This document shows, piece by piece, positions 1 to 5,822 of a stretch of 5,822 bases of DNA. The position numbers were made by a program, and so were the translations under genes. The first letter of the stretch is position 1. Every line of letters begins with the position of its first letter. Location: the NCBI GenBank assembly GCA_963582255.1, contig CAUZRD010000138.1:1-5822 (forward strand), given 5' to 3'. The notes under the pieces are model-generated. The model ran no database searches. It saw only the letters and a program-made list of their open reading frames with translations, and was not told the origin of the DNA. This DNA is from CAUZRD01 sp963582255. GTDB taxonomy: Bacteria > Pseudomonadota > Alphaproteobacteria > Rhizobiales > TMED25.

Positions 1-1
1 G

Positions 2-253
2 ACTTGCACTGACTTTATTCGCACAGTACCGGCATTACAGCACGATAGATCCCGGCCCGAGGATTTGGATACGACGGCTGAGGATCATGCCGCTGATGAA
101 GCTCGATATGGGCTAATGAGTCGGCCATATGTGCCACATGCTAAACTTGTGAAAGAGAATCCAATTATCGAGATTGACGGACTTTCCACGATGACGATGA
201 ATGATCTCGTCAAAGCCAGTACCAGACGGCGCAAAGCAGAGCAATATCACTAA
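2..253 (+). CDS. terL: Phage terminase large subunit, C-terminal end (partial, 5' truncated by window)
   Basis: This is the ATPase/nuclease that cuts concatemeric phage DNA and drives it through the portal into the prohead; only the last 83 codons are present. The frame is open to the window edge, so this is the tail of a long gene and not a short gene starting at the TTG at base 65. The visible part is typical of the end of the RNase H-like nuclease domain: a Cys-Thr-Asp-Phe start, then IRTVPALQHD, then PEDLDTTAEDHAADEARYG (local residues 19-37). The Asp in the AADEARYG segment (local residue 32) probably supplies the last acidic metal ligand of the nuclease site, by analogy with other large terminases. 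The basic tail (TRRRKAEQYH) fits the unstructured end that often contacts the portal. The stop shares one base with the next ATG (TAATG), so the two genes are likely translationally coupled. The identification rests on recalled family motifs; the ATPase domain lies outside the window. Confidence 0.9.
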   Translation, partial: TCTDFIRTVPALQHDRSRPEDLDTTAEDHAADEARYGLMSRPYVPHAKLVKENPIIEIDGLSTMTMNDLVKASTRRRKAEQYH

Positions 254-1671
254 TGGCTAATCGGATGCTCAGAGCGCTGATGGATGAAGAAAAAAGAGGC
301 ACTAGGGCTAATCCCGGCATTGCCTCACCGCTTGGCCCGACGTTATCGATGAAGACAGGTGCGTTTTTGCACCCGCTGTTACAAGCCGCTAAGGATAAAT
401 TCCCCAAAGACAACCCTAGAGGGCGTTGGCTTGGCGAAATGCTGTTAGGCGACTCGCCTCAACGCACGGGGCGTGTGGCGGAAGGTATCCCAGATCAATA
501 CTTTCACTACAATCGAGGAAGCGGTAGCAACGTTTCCCCTGAGATTGTCGATTTAGCTGGCGCATTGCCGATTGCTTCAACGCTTAAGTTAGCAAAGGCG
601 GCAGCAGTACCGGCGGCGATGGCAACCAGCGCGGGACTGCTTGGCCGTGCGGTTAAAGGCAAAAACTTTGCCCCGACATCGACGGATGATATAGGCGCTG
701 CTTTGCTCGGCCAAAGGCTGCAACATACAGGTGCGCTCGATGATGCAATGGTTGCCTACCAAGGTTCCCCGCATGAATTTGACGCACTTGATCCCACCAA
801 GATAGGCACAGGTGAAGGCGCTCAGGCTTATGGGCATGGATTGTATGTAGCAGAGAATCGAGGGGTTGCAAAGGGGTATCAAGAGGGGCTGTCATCGATG
901 GCTGGCTTTAAAATAAACAATAAATCGATGTCGATAAAAACCGAATCGGTGCCTCATACTCCAGGGTTGCGTCGTATGATTCCTGAATTCAGGGCAATGA
1001 GTTTTGTAGAACAGCACGGAGTATTCGAAGGCAAGGCTCAAGCATTGTCTCAGATAAGAAGGCCAGAAGATAAAAAATACCTTAACGATGTTTTGGCAGA
1101 GATAGATAAACTCAAAGGGGTTGAAGTAGAAAAAGTTCAAGGCTACCTTTACGAAATAGATGTCCCCGATGAAGACATCGCCAAGATGCTGGATTGGGAT
1201 GCGCCGTTGAGTGAGCAGCCAGAGAGTGTGCGTAATTTAATAGATAAACAGTCTGGGCGACAAATGGATGACTTTGTTGCGTGGTTTGATAAAGACGCGC
1301 CTTATCCAGAAGGAGGCCCGAGTAGTACTAAGTGGGCGGACTTGTCGGAAGCAGATAAAAAAATATTTACGCGACATCTATCAAGCGAAGGGATGCAACT
1401 GCCGAGATCATTAGAGAAGCCCAACGAAACAGGCGAACAGTACTATTGGAATCTATCAGAGGATGCAGAAGAATCTAGCAAAATGTTACTAGATAACGGC
1501 ATCCCTGGCATCAAATACTACGATCAAGGAAGCCGAGCAGCCGAAGAAGGCACCCGCAACATGGTGCTATTTGATGACTTAGCCAGACGCGCCAAAGTCC
1601 TGAAACGCAATGACGAGGTAATAGCGCAGCCATCAGTCGATGAGTTTATTGGTAAGTTGCTAGAGGATTAG
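253..1671 (+). CDS. ADP-ribosyltransferase-like phage protein (polyvalent-protein ART type)
   Basis: This 472-residue protein probably transfers ADP-ribose from NAD to a host or phage target; the target is unknown. The N-terminal 150 residues match nothing I recognise. They contain an Ala/Leu-rich hydrophobic stretch (about 98-134) that could be a helical hairpin or membrane-active segment. The transferase core starts with YQGSPHEFD (169-177, H174), then GTGEG (185-189) and YGHGLYVAE (193-201, Y198), followed by an Ala and Tyr spacing like PARP GIYFAD...Y. After a variable insert (about 213-295) come YLYEIDVPDED (298-308), LDWD (313-316) and GIPGIKYYDQGSR (416-428). The core closes with NMVLFDD (436-442). 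This arrangement is common in phage-encoded ARTs of the DTX/PARP-like H-Y-x group. The position matching the PARP catalytic Glu appears to be Asn436. The start at 253 overlaps the terL stop; the Shine-Dalgarno is weak, which suggests coupling. The last residues (VDEFIGKLLED) resemble the scaffold C-terminus. The fold assignment is fairly sure; activity and target are not. Confidence 0.8.
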   Translation: MANRMLRALMDEEKRGTRANPGIASPLGPTLSMKTGAFLHPLLQAAKDKFPKDNPRGRWLGEMLLGDSPQRTGRVAEGIPDQYFHYNRGSGSNVSPEIVDLAGALPIASTLKLAKAAAVPAAMATSAGLLGRAVKGKNFAPTSTDDIGAALLGQRLQHTGALDDAMVAYQGSPHEFDALDPTKIGTGEGAQAYGHGLYVAENRGVAKGYQEGLSSMAGFKINNKSMSIKTESVPHTPGLRRMIPEFRAMSFVEQHGVFEGKAQALSQIRRPEDKKYLNDVLAEIDKLKGVEVEKVQGYLYEIDVPDEDIAKMLDWDAPLSEQPESVRNLIDKQSGRQMDDFVAWFDKDAPYPEGGPSSTKWADLSEADKKIFTRHLSSEGMQLPRSLEKPNETGEQYYWNLSEDAEESSKMLLDNGIPGIKYYDQGSRAAEEGTRNMVLFDDLARRAKVLKRNDEVIAQPSVDEFIGKLLED

Positions 1672-1674
1672 GTA

Positions 1675-1866
1675 ATGCCAAGCACCAGCAAACAACAACG
1701 TAAATTCATGGCAGCGGCTGCTAACAACCCCGGTTTTGCTAAAAAAGCAGGGATATCGCAGTCTGTCGCCAAGGACTTTCATGGCGCAGATAAGCGGAAA
1801 AAGAAAAGCGCGGCAAAGCCGAGTATGATCAAAGCATTAACTTCGGAGCCTAAAGGCTATGCCTGA
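1675..1866 (+). CDS. Small basic conserved phage protein of unknown function
   Basis: This is a 63-residue Lys/Ala-rich protein with about 12 Lys and 2 Arg. Its layout is one I recall from many phage and prophage head modules: a Ser-Lys-x-Gln start (MPSTSKQQRKFM), an ANNPGFAKKAGISQSVAKDF core (16-35), an ADK turn and a basic tail (RKKK, 41-44). The N-terminus loosely resembles other tiny phage proteins beginning MPA-S-K-Q-FM (the DUF3008 type), but I do not claim membership. No function is established to my knowledge. The strong positive charge would suit binding DNA or an acidic partner protein. It starts three bases after the upstream stop, with GAGG at 1663-1666 as the likely ribosome binding site, and its last eight bases overlap the portal start. 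Its position next to an ART-like gene makes a partner or regulator role possible, but its wide occurrence beside portals without such a gene (from memory) argues for a head role. Confidence 0.75.
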   Translation: MPSTSKQQRKFMAAAANNPGFAKKAGISQSVAKDFHGADKRKKKSAAKPSMIKALTSEPKGYA

Positions 1867-4294
1867 CAACGACTACACTAATGACGGCTCGATGGAAGTC
1901 CCTGCCGATGCGGGCAAAGGCCCAGCGGGTGTTGTTAACCGCTGGGTGACTGAGCTGGACTTGGCTGACAAGCAGGAGGCCGACTGGCGCAAGCGAGCGC
2001 GGGATGTCGAGGCTCGTTATCGTGATGAGAACACGGACTCCACGCAGCCTGGACGCTACGCAAATGGCAAGCGATTCAATATCCTCTACAGTAACGTGCA
2101 GACTATTTGCCCGACTCTGTATAACCAAAGCCCGACGCCTGATGTCCGCCGCCGGTATCGGGATGCAGATCCAATCGGCAAAGAAGTCTCCGAAGTCCTT
2201 GAGCGCTGCCTGTCATTTACGATGGACGAGTGCGACTTTGACAGGTACATGCGATTAGCGGTTAAAGATCAACAACTCTGCGGTCGCGGCGTCACCCGTG
2301 TCCGCTATAACCCCGCGTTTGCTGATGAAACCGACGAAATGAGCGGTGACAGCTACGAATCTCTGCAAGGCGAGGAAGTTAAGTTTGAGCATGTCGGCTG
2401 GCCGGATTTCCGGCACGGCCCTGGGAAAACCTGGGAACAGGTGCAGTGGATAGCATTTCGGCACCTGATGACGCGCGACGAACTTAAATCGAAATTCGGC
2501 GACAAGATGGGCGAAGAAGTCACGCTTGATTATTCGCCTATGGGGCTGGACGACAAAGACGGTGCGCCAGCGACGGATACATTTAAGCGCGCCACGGTGT
2601 GGGAAGTGTGGTGTAACCGTCAGAAAGAGGTGATTTACATCTCGAAGTCGTTAAAAGAGCGCCCGCTGAAGACTGAAAAAGATCCATTAAAGCTCAGAAA
2701 CTTCTTTCCAACGCCGCGTCCGTTGTATGCGATGGAAAGCACCGATAGTCTGGTGCCGGTAGAGCCTTTTATATTTTATCGCGATCAAGCAGACGAATTA
2801 GACAAAATTACATTTCGGATCTCGGGAATCATTGACGCATGCAAAGTCCGTGGTATTTACGACAGCACCATCACCGAGATGCAGAACATCATGGATGCAT
2901 CCGAGAACATGATGATACCAGCGCAGGACGTTTTGCCGCTGATGCAATCCGGTGGACTGGCAAATGCCATTTGGATGTGGCCGATTGAAAAAATAGCAGG
3001 CATTCTAGGGCAGCTCTATCAACAGCGAGATCAGATCAAGACAACCATTTACGAAATCACCGGTATTGCTGACATTATGCGGGGCAGCTCTGCGGCAATG
3101 GAAACATTGGGCGCACAGCAACTCAAGGTGCAGTTCGGCACGATGCGCCTCGATGATTCACGCCGGGACATTCAACGATACGCCAGGGATTTAATTCGTA
3201 TTGCTGCTGAAATTATTAGCGAGCAATTCACGCCAGAGTCTTTGCAGATGATGACGGACATTAAATTGCCGTCGATGCAAGAAAAGCAGCAAGTGCAGAT
3301 GATGTTGCAAAGTCAACAAATGGCGATGCAGGCTCCGCCAATGGGGCCACCTATGGCACCCGGACAGCCCGGACAGCCGCCACAACAGCCACAGCCGCCA
3401 CAGTTGCCGCCCGAGATACCCCCGGAAATTATGGAGATCCTGGAAAAACCGACGTGGGAGGAGTGCATACAATTATTGCGCGATGATAAGCAGCGCAGCT
3501 TCCGCGTCGATATTGAGACAGATTCAACGATTTCCGGTGATTACGCCGCAGATCAACAGGCTATTACCCAACTGTTGCAAGGTGTCTCTGCATTTATTGC
3601 TGATGCCGGCCCAGCAGTTGAGTCTGGGTATCTACCGCTAGAGGCGGCTAAAGCGATGATTATGGCGGCGGTGCGTCGATTCAAGCTCGGACGCGAAGTC
3701 GAGGATGCGTTAGACATGATTGGTGAGAACGATCCAACGCAGGCCCAAGGCGAAGAAGGCGGGACTGGCGTCGAGCAAGCATTGCAGATGAAGTTGCAAA
3801 TCGAACAGCAGGAAGCCCAGATCAAACAGCAAGAAGTTCAGCAGAAAATGCAGATTGATCAAGCAAAGATGACGTTAGAGTCTCAGATCAAGCAAGCAGA
3901 TCTAGCGATGCAGGAAAAAGAACTGGTATTGCGTGAGCGCGAGATAGCTATTAAGGAATTTGAAGCGCAGAAACCAGAGCCTGATGTTGCGAATAAAATA
4001 CAAGCAGACATGCTGATGGCTCGCGAAAAGATGCAGTTCGAGGCGATGGAGGCGGATAAACAGCGGCAGGTTGAGCTGGCTAAGGCAATCATGGCGGAAT
4101 TTAATGAGGGCGAAAACAGGCCCGCCGATCCAGAGCAGGCGATTACTCGGGCTGCTGAAATTATGGATCGCATTAAATCTGTGGTGTCGGCGACTAATTT
4201 ACCGTTGGCAGAAACAACAATGCTGGTGGCTGGCGAGCCAGAAATGACTGAAACCACGATTGTGGTTGATGACATGGGCAATATGTTGCAATAA
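1859..4294 (+). CDS. Phage portal protein, P22-like, with C-terminal coiled coil
   Basis: The portal is a dodecameric ring at one vertex of the head. It is the DNA channel, the terminase docking site and the nucleator of prohead assembly. Recognisable stretches of this 811-residue protein are NILYSNVQTICPTLYNQSP (74-92), the RDADPIGKEVSEVLERCLS helix that follows, EPFIFYRDQADELDKI (302-317), and GIADIMRGSS (402-411) followed by ETLGAQQLKVQFG. These are typical of the P22-type portal family. A Pro/Gln-rich linker (about 492-524) precedes the EKPTWEE segment (529-535) and a DIETDSTI strand. From about residue 638 to 750 a Gln/Glu/Lys-rich heptad-like coiled coil is predicted, matching the long helical barrel seen at the P22 portal C-terminus. 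The ATG at 1859 lies within the end of the upstream gene, with GGAG at 1845-1848 about ten bases ahead. At 811 residues it is longer than many portals but in the range of barrel-bearing ones. Confidence 0.93.
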   Translation: MPDNDYTNDGSMEVPADAGKGPAGVVNRWVTELDLADKQEADWRKRARDVEARYRDENTDSTQPGRYANGKRFNILYSNVQTICPTLYNQSPTPDVRRRYRDADPIGKEVSEVLERCLSFTMDECDFDRYMRLAVKDQQLCGRGVTRVRYNPAFADETDEMSGDSYESLQGEEVKFEHVGWPDFRHGPGKTWEQVQWIAFRHLMTRDELKSKFGDKMGEEVTLDYSPMGLDDKDGAPATDTFKRATVWEVWCNRQKEVIYISKSLKERPLKTEKDPLKLRNFFPTPRPLYAMESTDSLVPVEPFIFYRDQADELDKITFRISGIIDACKVRGIYDSTITEMQNIMDASENMMIPAQDVLPLMQSGGLANAIWMWPIEKIAGILGQLYQQRDQIKTTIYEITGIADIMRGSSAAMETLGAQQLKVQFGTMRLDDSRRDIQRYARDLIRIAAEIISEQFTPESLQMMTDIKLPSMQEKQQVQMMLQSQQMAMQAPPMGPPMAPGQPGQPPQQPQPPQLPPEIPPEIMEILEKPTWEECIQLLRDDKQRSFRVDIETDSTISGDYAADQQAITQLLQGVSAFIADAGPAVESGYLPLEAAKAMIMAAVRRFKLGREVEDALDMIGENDPTQAQGEEGGTGVEQALQMKLQIEQQEAQIKQQEVQQKMQIDQAKMTLESQIKQADLAMQEKELVLREREIAIKEFEAQKPEPDVANKIQADMLMAREKMQFEAMEADKQRQVELAKAIMAEFNEGENRPADPEQAITRAAEIMDRIKSVVSATNLPLAETTMLVAGEPEMTETTIVVDDMGNMLQ
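3332..3430 (+). repeat. Low-complexity Pro/Gln-coding stretch with a 9-bp tandem repeat
   Basis: Inside the portal gene a CCG/CCA/CAG-rich stretch encodes a Pro/Gln/Met/Gly linker (residues about 492-524). It includes a perfect tandem duplication of CCCGGACAG at 3359-3376 (Pro-Gly-Gln twice), then PPQQPQPPQ and a doubled PPEI (517-520 and 521-524). The linker is probably flexible and exposed. The in-frame repeat units suggest that it varies in length by slippage between related phages. Confidence 0.75.
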
Positions 4295-4301
4295 TCCAAC
4301 T

Positions 4302-4619
4302 ATGAGTAGATACAAAGACAATTACGATAATATTTCTTGGGACAGAACTGGCTATGGGCAGTCTGCATCCAGATCAGCAAATCGTGCGTCTGGGCCGTAT
4401 GTCCAGGGCGATTATGCGGCGTATGAGTGCCCAATCACTGGCGACATTATCGACGGAAAGCGCGAACACGCAAAGAATTTAGAGAAGCATGGGTGTCGAG
4501 TTCACGAAAAAGGTGAATTTGAGGATGTTAAAAAGTACGGGCGGCAACGGCATGAGGAAGCGATAGATCGAGCCGTTGATCAGGCCGTACAACAAATGGC
4601 CCATGAAATTGATTGGTAA
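4302..4619 (+). CDS. Small phage protein of unknown function between portal and scaffold
   Basis: This is a 105-residue protein. The reading frame is open further upstream to a TTG at 4260, but that would overlap the portal end by 35 bases and add an unlikely leader, so the ATG at 4302, seven bases after the portal stop, is chosen. No clear Shine-Dalgarno precedes it, so translation probably depends on ribosomes finishing the portal. The first 30 residues are polar and aromatic, probably disordered. The centre reads YECPITGDIIDGKREH (41-56), then NLEKHGC (59-65) and RVHEKGE. This is a pattern I recall from small phage proteins in head modules, with a conserved 'gk.I.gr..h...L...Gc' core. C43, H56, H63, C65 and H68 could bind a metal, but the spacing matches no zinc finger I can name. 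The C-terminal 30 residues form a likely charged helix. A role in head assembly is an inference from position only. Confidence 0.75.
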   Translation: MSRYKDNYDNISWDRTGYGQSASRSANRASGPYVQGDYAAYECPITGDIIDGKREHAKNLEKHGCRVHEKGEFEDVKKYGRQRHEEAIDRAVDQAVQQMAHEIDW

Positions 4620-4624
4620 CCAAC

Positions 4625-4631
4625 AGGGTGA
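4625..4631 (+). promoter_or_regulatory. Ribosome binding site of the scaffold gene
   Basis: AGGGTGA lies in the 16-base gap after the 105-residue gene, with GGG ending seven bases before the ATG at 4636. It supports that ATG over the TTG at 4576, which lies inside the preceding gene in the same open frame. Confidence 0.7.
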
Positions 4632-4635
4632 AAAT

Positions 4636-5679
4636 ATGGCTGATGATGATGCAGTAATTGGTGCAGAGGCTCCGGTAGAGGAATCTATTGGTGATTTTAT
4701 TGGCGAGCAGTTCGACGCCGCCGAAGCATCCGATATTGAGTCAGCGCCTGTTGAATCAGAAATTAGGGATCGTGCGGAAGAATCCGTGCCCCAAGAAGCC
4801 GTCGAAGTATCGGCGGAAACCGAAACCGACGAGGGAAGTGTTGAGCCTGAATCTCAGATCACTACAGCACCCCAGTCGATGTCGGCGAAAGATCGTGAAG
4901 CATATTACGCTTTACCGCCTGAGAGCCAGCAATGGATTTCAGATCGCGTTAAGGAGCAAGAGGCTGATTACACGAAAAAGACAATGGAAGTTGCAGAGCA
5001 GAGGAAATATTACGAAGACATCGAAAAGGTAACTGGCCCTCGCCGGGAACAATTTGCAATGAGCGGTATGAATGTAGCCCAGGGTCTCGACCAGCTACTT
5101 TCTTTATCCGATTTCGCGCAAAGAGATCCGGTTGGGTTTGCGAGTCACATTCTCGAAAGTCGCGGAATTTCCCTAGCTGATGTAGCTAACCAACAAGCTG
5201 GGGGACAAGTCCCTAGCGATCCTCAAATTGTTGATTTGCAGCAGCGAATAGCAGCTCAAGAAAATCATATTGCACAACAGAACCAGCAACAATTAGAACA
5301 GCAAGGCCAAGTGGTAAGCGGCGTCATAAACGATTTTGCGGCAGCGCATCCGTTTTATGAGGATCTCCAGGATGAAATGGTTCCTATCGTCGTTAGCTTG
5401 AAAGAAAGTAAACCCGGATTAAGCTCGGATCAATATCTCGACTTAGCATACAAGATGGCCGCAGCGGCCAATGATAATGTTTCGTCGAAGATGGATATTG
5501 ATCGCCAAGCAAAAGCAAACGTAGATCGAGTCGCCAAGGCAAAACAAACTGCCGCAAACGCTCGACGCGCTGGGGGAACTAACATTCAATCGACTGGCAC
5601 ATTGCCGCCGAGTGTTGCTCATTCAAATAATGTAGATGATTTTATTGGAGCCTTAGTTGACGAGCGCATTTCAGCGTAA
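4636..5679 (+). CDS. Phage scaffolding protein
   Basis: The scaffold is the internal assembly chaperone that guides coat subunits into a prohead and then leaves or is degraded. The product is 347 residues from the ATG at 4636. The first 80 residues are very acidic (ADDDA..., many Glu/Asp) and probably disordered. A family-typical core follows: MSAKDREAYYALPPESQQW (82-100), EADYTKKTMEVAEQRKYY, TGPRREQFAMSGM (133-145) and LSDFAQRDPVGF (157-168). Next comes a Gln-rich coiled segment (about 201-228), then a helical unit FAAAHPFYEDLQDEMV and an LDLAYKMAAAAN helix. The C-terminal end has a basic helix (AKANVDRVAKAKQTAANARR), a Gly/Thr/Ser linker, and VDDFIGALVDERISA (333-347). A basic C-terminal helix is where P22 scaffold binds coat, so this end is the likely coat contact. 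Its placement directly before the coat gene supports the call. DFIG occurs near both ends (20-23 and 335-338). Confidence 0.87.
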   Translation: MADDDAVIGAEAPVEESIGDFIGEQFDAAEASDIESAPVESEIRDRAEESVPQEAVEVSAETETDEGSVEPESQITTAPQSMSAKDREAYYALPPESQQWISDRVKEQEADYTKKTMEVAEQRKYYEDIEKVTGPRREQFAMSGMNVAQGLDQLLSLSDFAQRDPVGFASHILESRGISLADVANQQAGGQVPSDPQIVDLQQRIAAQENHIAQQNQQQLEQQGQVVSGVINDFAAAHPFYEDLQDEMVPIVVSLKESKPGLSSDQYLDLAYKMAAAANDNVSSKMDIDRQAKANVDRVAKAKQTAANARRAGGTNIQSTGTLPPSVAHSNNVDDFIGALVDERISA

Positions 5680-5681
5680 AT

Positions 5682-5690
5682 AAGAAGGTG
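5682..5690 (+). promoter_or_regulatory. Strong ribosome binding site of the major capsid gene
   Basis: AAGAAGGTG sits in the 18-base gap between scaffold and capsid genes, seven bases before the ATG at 5698. It is the best Shine-Dalgarno match in the window, as expected for the most abundant virion protein. No promoter or hairpin terminator fits in this gap, so capsid expression relies on read-through and efficient initiation. Confidence 0.75.
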
Positions 5691-5697
5691 TTTAATC

Positions 5698-5822
5698 ATG
5701 CCAGCTAATAGTAGCTTTACGGAAATTTCGGCGATCACGTATCGTCATTTCAAGAACAAGTTTGTCACAGATAATGTGAGCAATCACACCGCCCTGCATC
5801 AGCGGCTGACGGAAAAAGATCG
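5698..5822 (+). CDS. Major capsid (coat) protein, N-terminus (partial, 3' truncated by window)
   Basis: Forty-one codons of the coat protein are visible before the window ends. The sequence MPANSSFTEISAITYRHF, followed by KFVTDNVSNHTALHQRL, matches the start of coat proteins that follow this scaffold type in phage genomes. Those commonly read 'sFtEI...T...r..kladNvt.nnaLl.rLk..g'. The region is the N-terminal arm of an HK97-type fold, which shapes contacts between capsomers. Position directly after the scaffold gene and the strong ribosome binding site agree. The main domain is outside the window, so the fold is inferred from family and context. Confidence 0.8.
   Translation, partial: MPANSSFTEISAITYRHFKNKFVTDNVSNHTALHQRLTEKD

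Noticed and set aside
65..253. A separate 62-residue gene beginning at TTG 65
   Set aside because: The frame is open to the window edge and the residues before the TTG (CTDFIRTVPALQHD) are terminase C-terminal sequence, so this is the end of terL.
541..657. Signal peptide or transmembrane anchor in the ART-like protein
   Set aside because: The Ala/Leu-rich stretch is interrupted by Lys and Pro, is about 100 residues from the N-terminus, and is not long enough without charge for a confident membrane call; kept only as a possibility in the gene entry.
589..1140. Three antisense frames across the ART gene
   Set aside because: They are rich in Cys, His and Arg or Phe and Tyr, overlap each other, have no start signals, and lie opposite a gene with clear family motifs.
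3883..4299. 138-residue antisense open frame opposite the portal C-terminus
   Set aside because: Its Ser/Ala/Ile-rich composition is the expected shadow of the Gln/Glu/Lys/Ala coiled-coil codons, with no ribosome binding site or recognisable motif.
4260..4301. Upstream TTG start for the 105-residue protein
   Set aside because: It would overlap the portal by 35 bases, has no ribosome binding site, and adds a Trp/Cys/Met leader that looks like out-of-frame portal sequence.
4576..4635. Upstream TTG start for the scaffold
   Set aside because: It lies inside the preceding gene, while ATG 4636 has AGGGTGA at a good distance and gives a typical acidic scaffold N-terminus.
4688..5032. 114-residue + strand frame inside the scaffold gene
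   Set aside because: It lies entirely within a well-supported scaffold gene and has an Arg/Lys/Ser/Pro-rich composition typical of an out-of-frame reading.
5680..5697. Possible promoter or terminator between scaffold and capsid
   Set aside because: The gap is only 18 bases and holds a Shine-Dalgarno sequence; there is no room for -35/-10 boxes and no hairpin with a T run.

Overview
The window is a morphogenesis block from a tailed bacteriophage or prophage. All seven genes are on the + strand and packed end to end: end of the terminase large subunit, an ADP-ribosyltransferase-like protein, a small basic protein, a P22-type portal protein, a small Cys/His-containing protein, the scaffolding protein, and the start of the major capsid protein. 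The order terminase - portal - scaffold - coat is the classic P22-like head module. The portal type (811 codons, long helical C-terminus) suggests a short-tailed (podovirus-like) phage of a Gram-negative, probably proteobacterial, host. The host is an inference; no host gene, integrase or attachment site is visible.

Layout: bases 2-253 are the last 83 codons of terL, cut by the window edge. It shares one base with the next gene (TAATG, 251-255). Bases 253-1671 encode a 472-residue protein whose C-terminal two thirds carry the H/Y motifs of a PARP/diphtheria-toxin-like ADP-ribosyltransferase, in the form found in phage and mobile-element polyvalent proteins. Bases 1675-1866 encode a 63-residue lysine-rich protein whose end overlaps the portal start by 8 bases. 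The portal (1859-4294) has a Pro/Gln-rich linker and a C-terminal coiled coil. A 105-residue protein (4302-4619), the scaffold (4636-5679) and the capsid start (5698 to the edge) follow.

How it works together: TerL pumps DNA through the portal, and the scaffold directs coat assembly around the portal. The ADP-ribosyltransferase gene is the accessory item, and its position suggests co-expression with virion proteins. Its last 11 residues (VDEFIGKLLED) closely resemble a stretch near the scaffold C-terminus (VDDFIGALVDE), and a shorter version (DFIG) lies near the scaffold N-terminus. This raises the idea, untested, that the enzyme carries a scaffold-like docking tag and is packaged into the head for delivery to the host. 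No gap between genes exceeds 18 bases. I see no tRNA, CRISPR array, terminator or insertion sequence.
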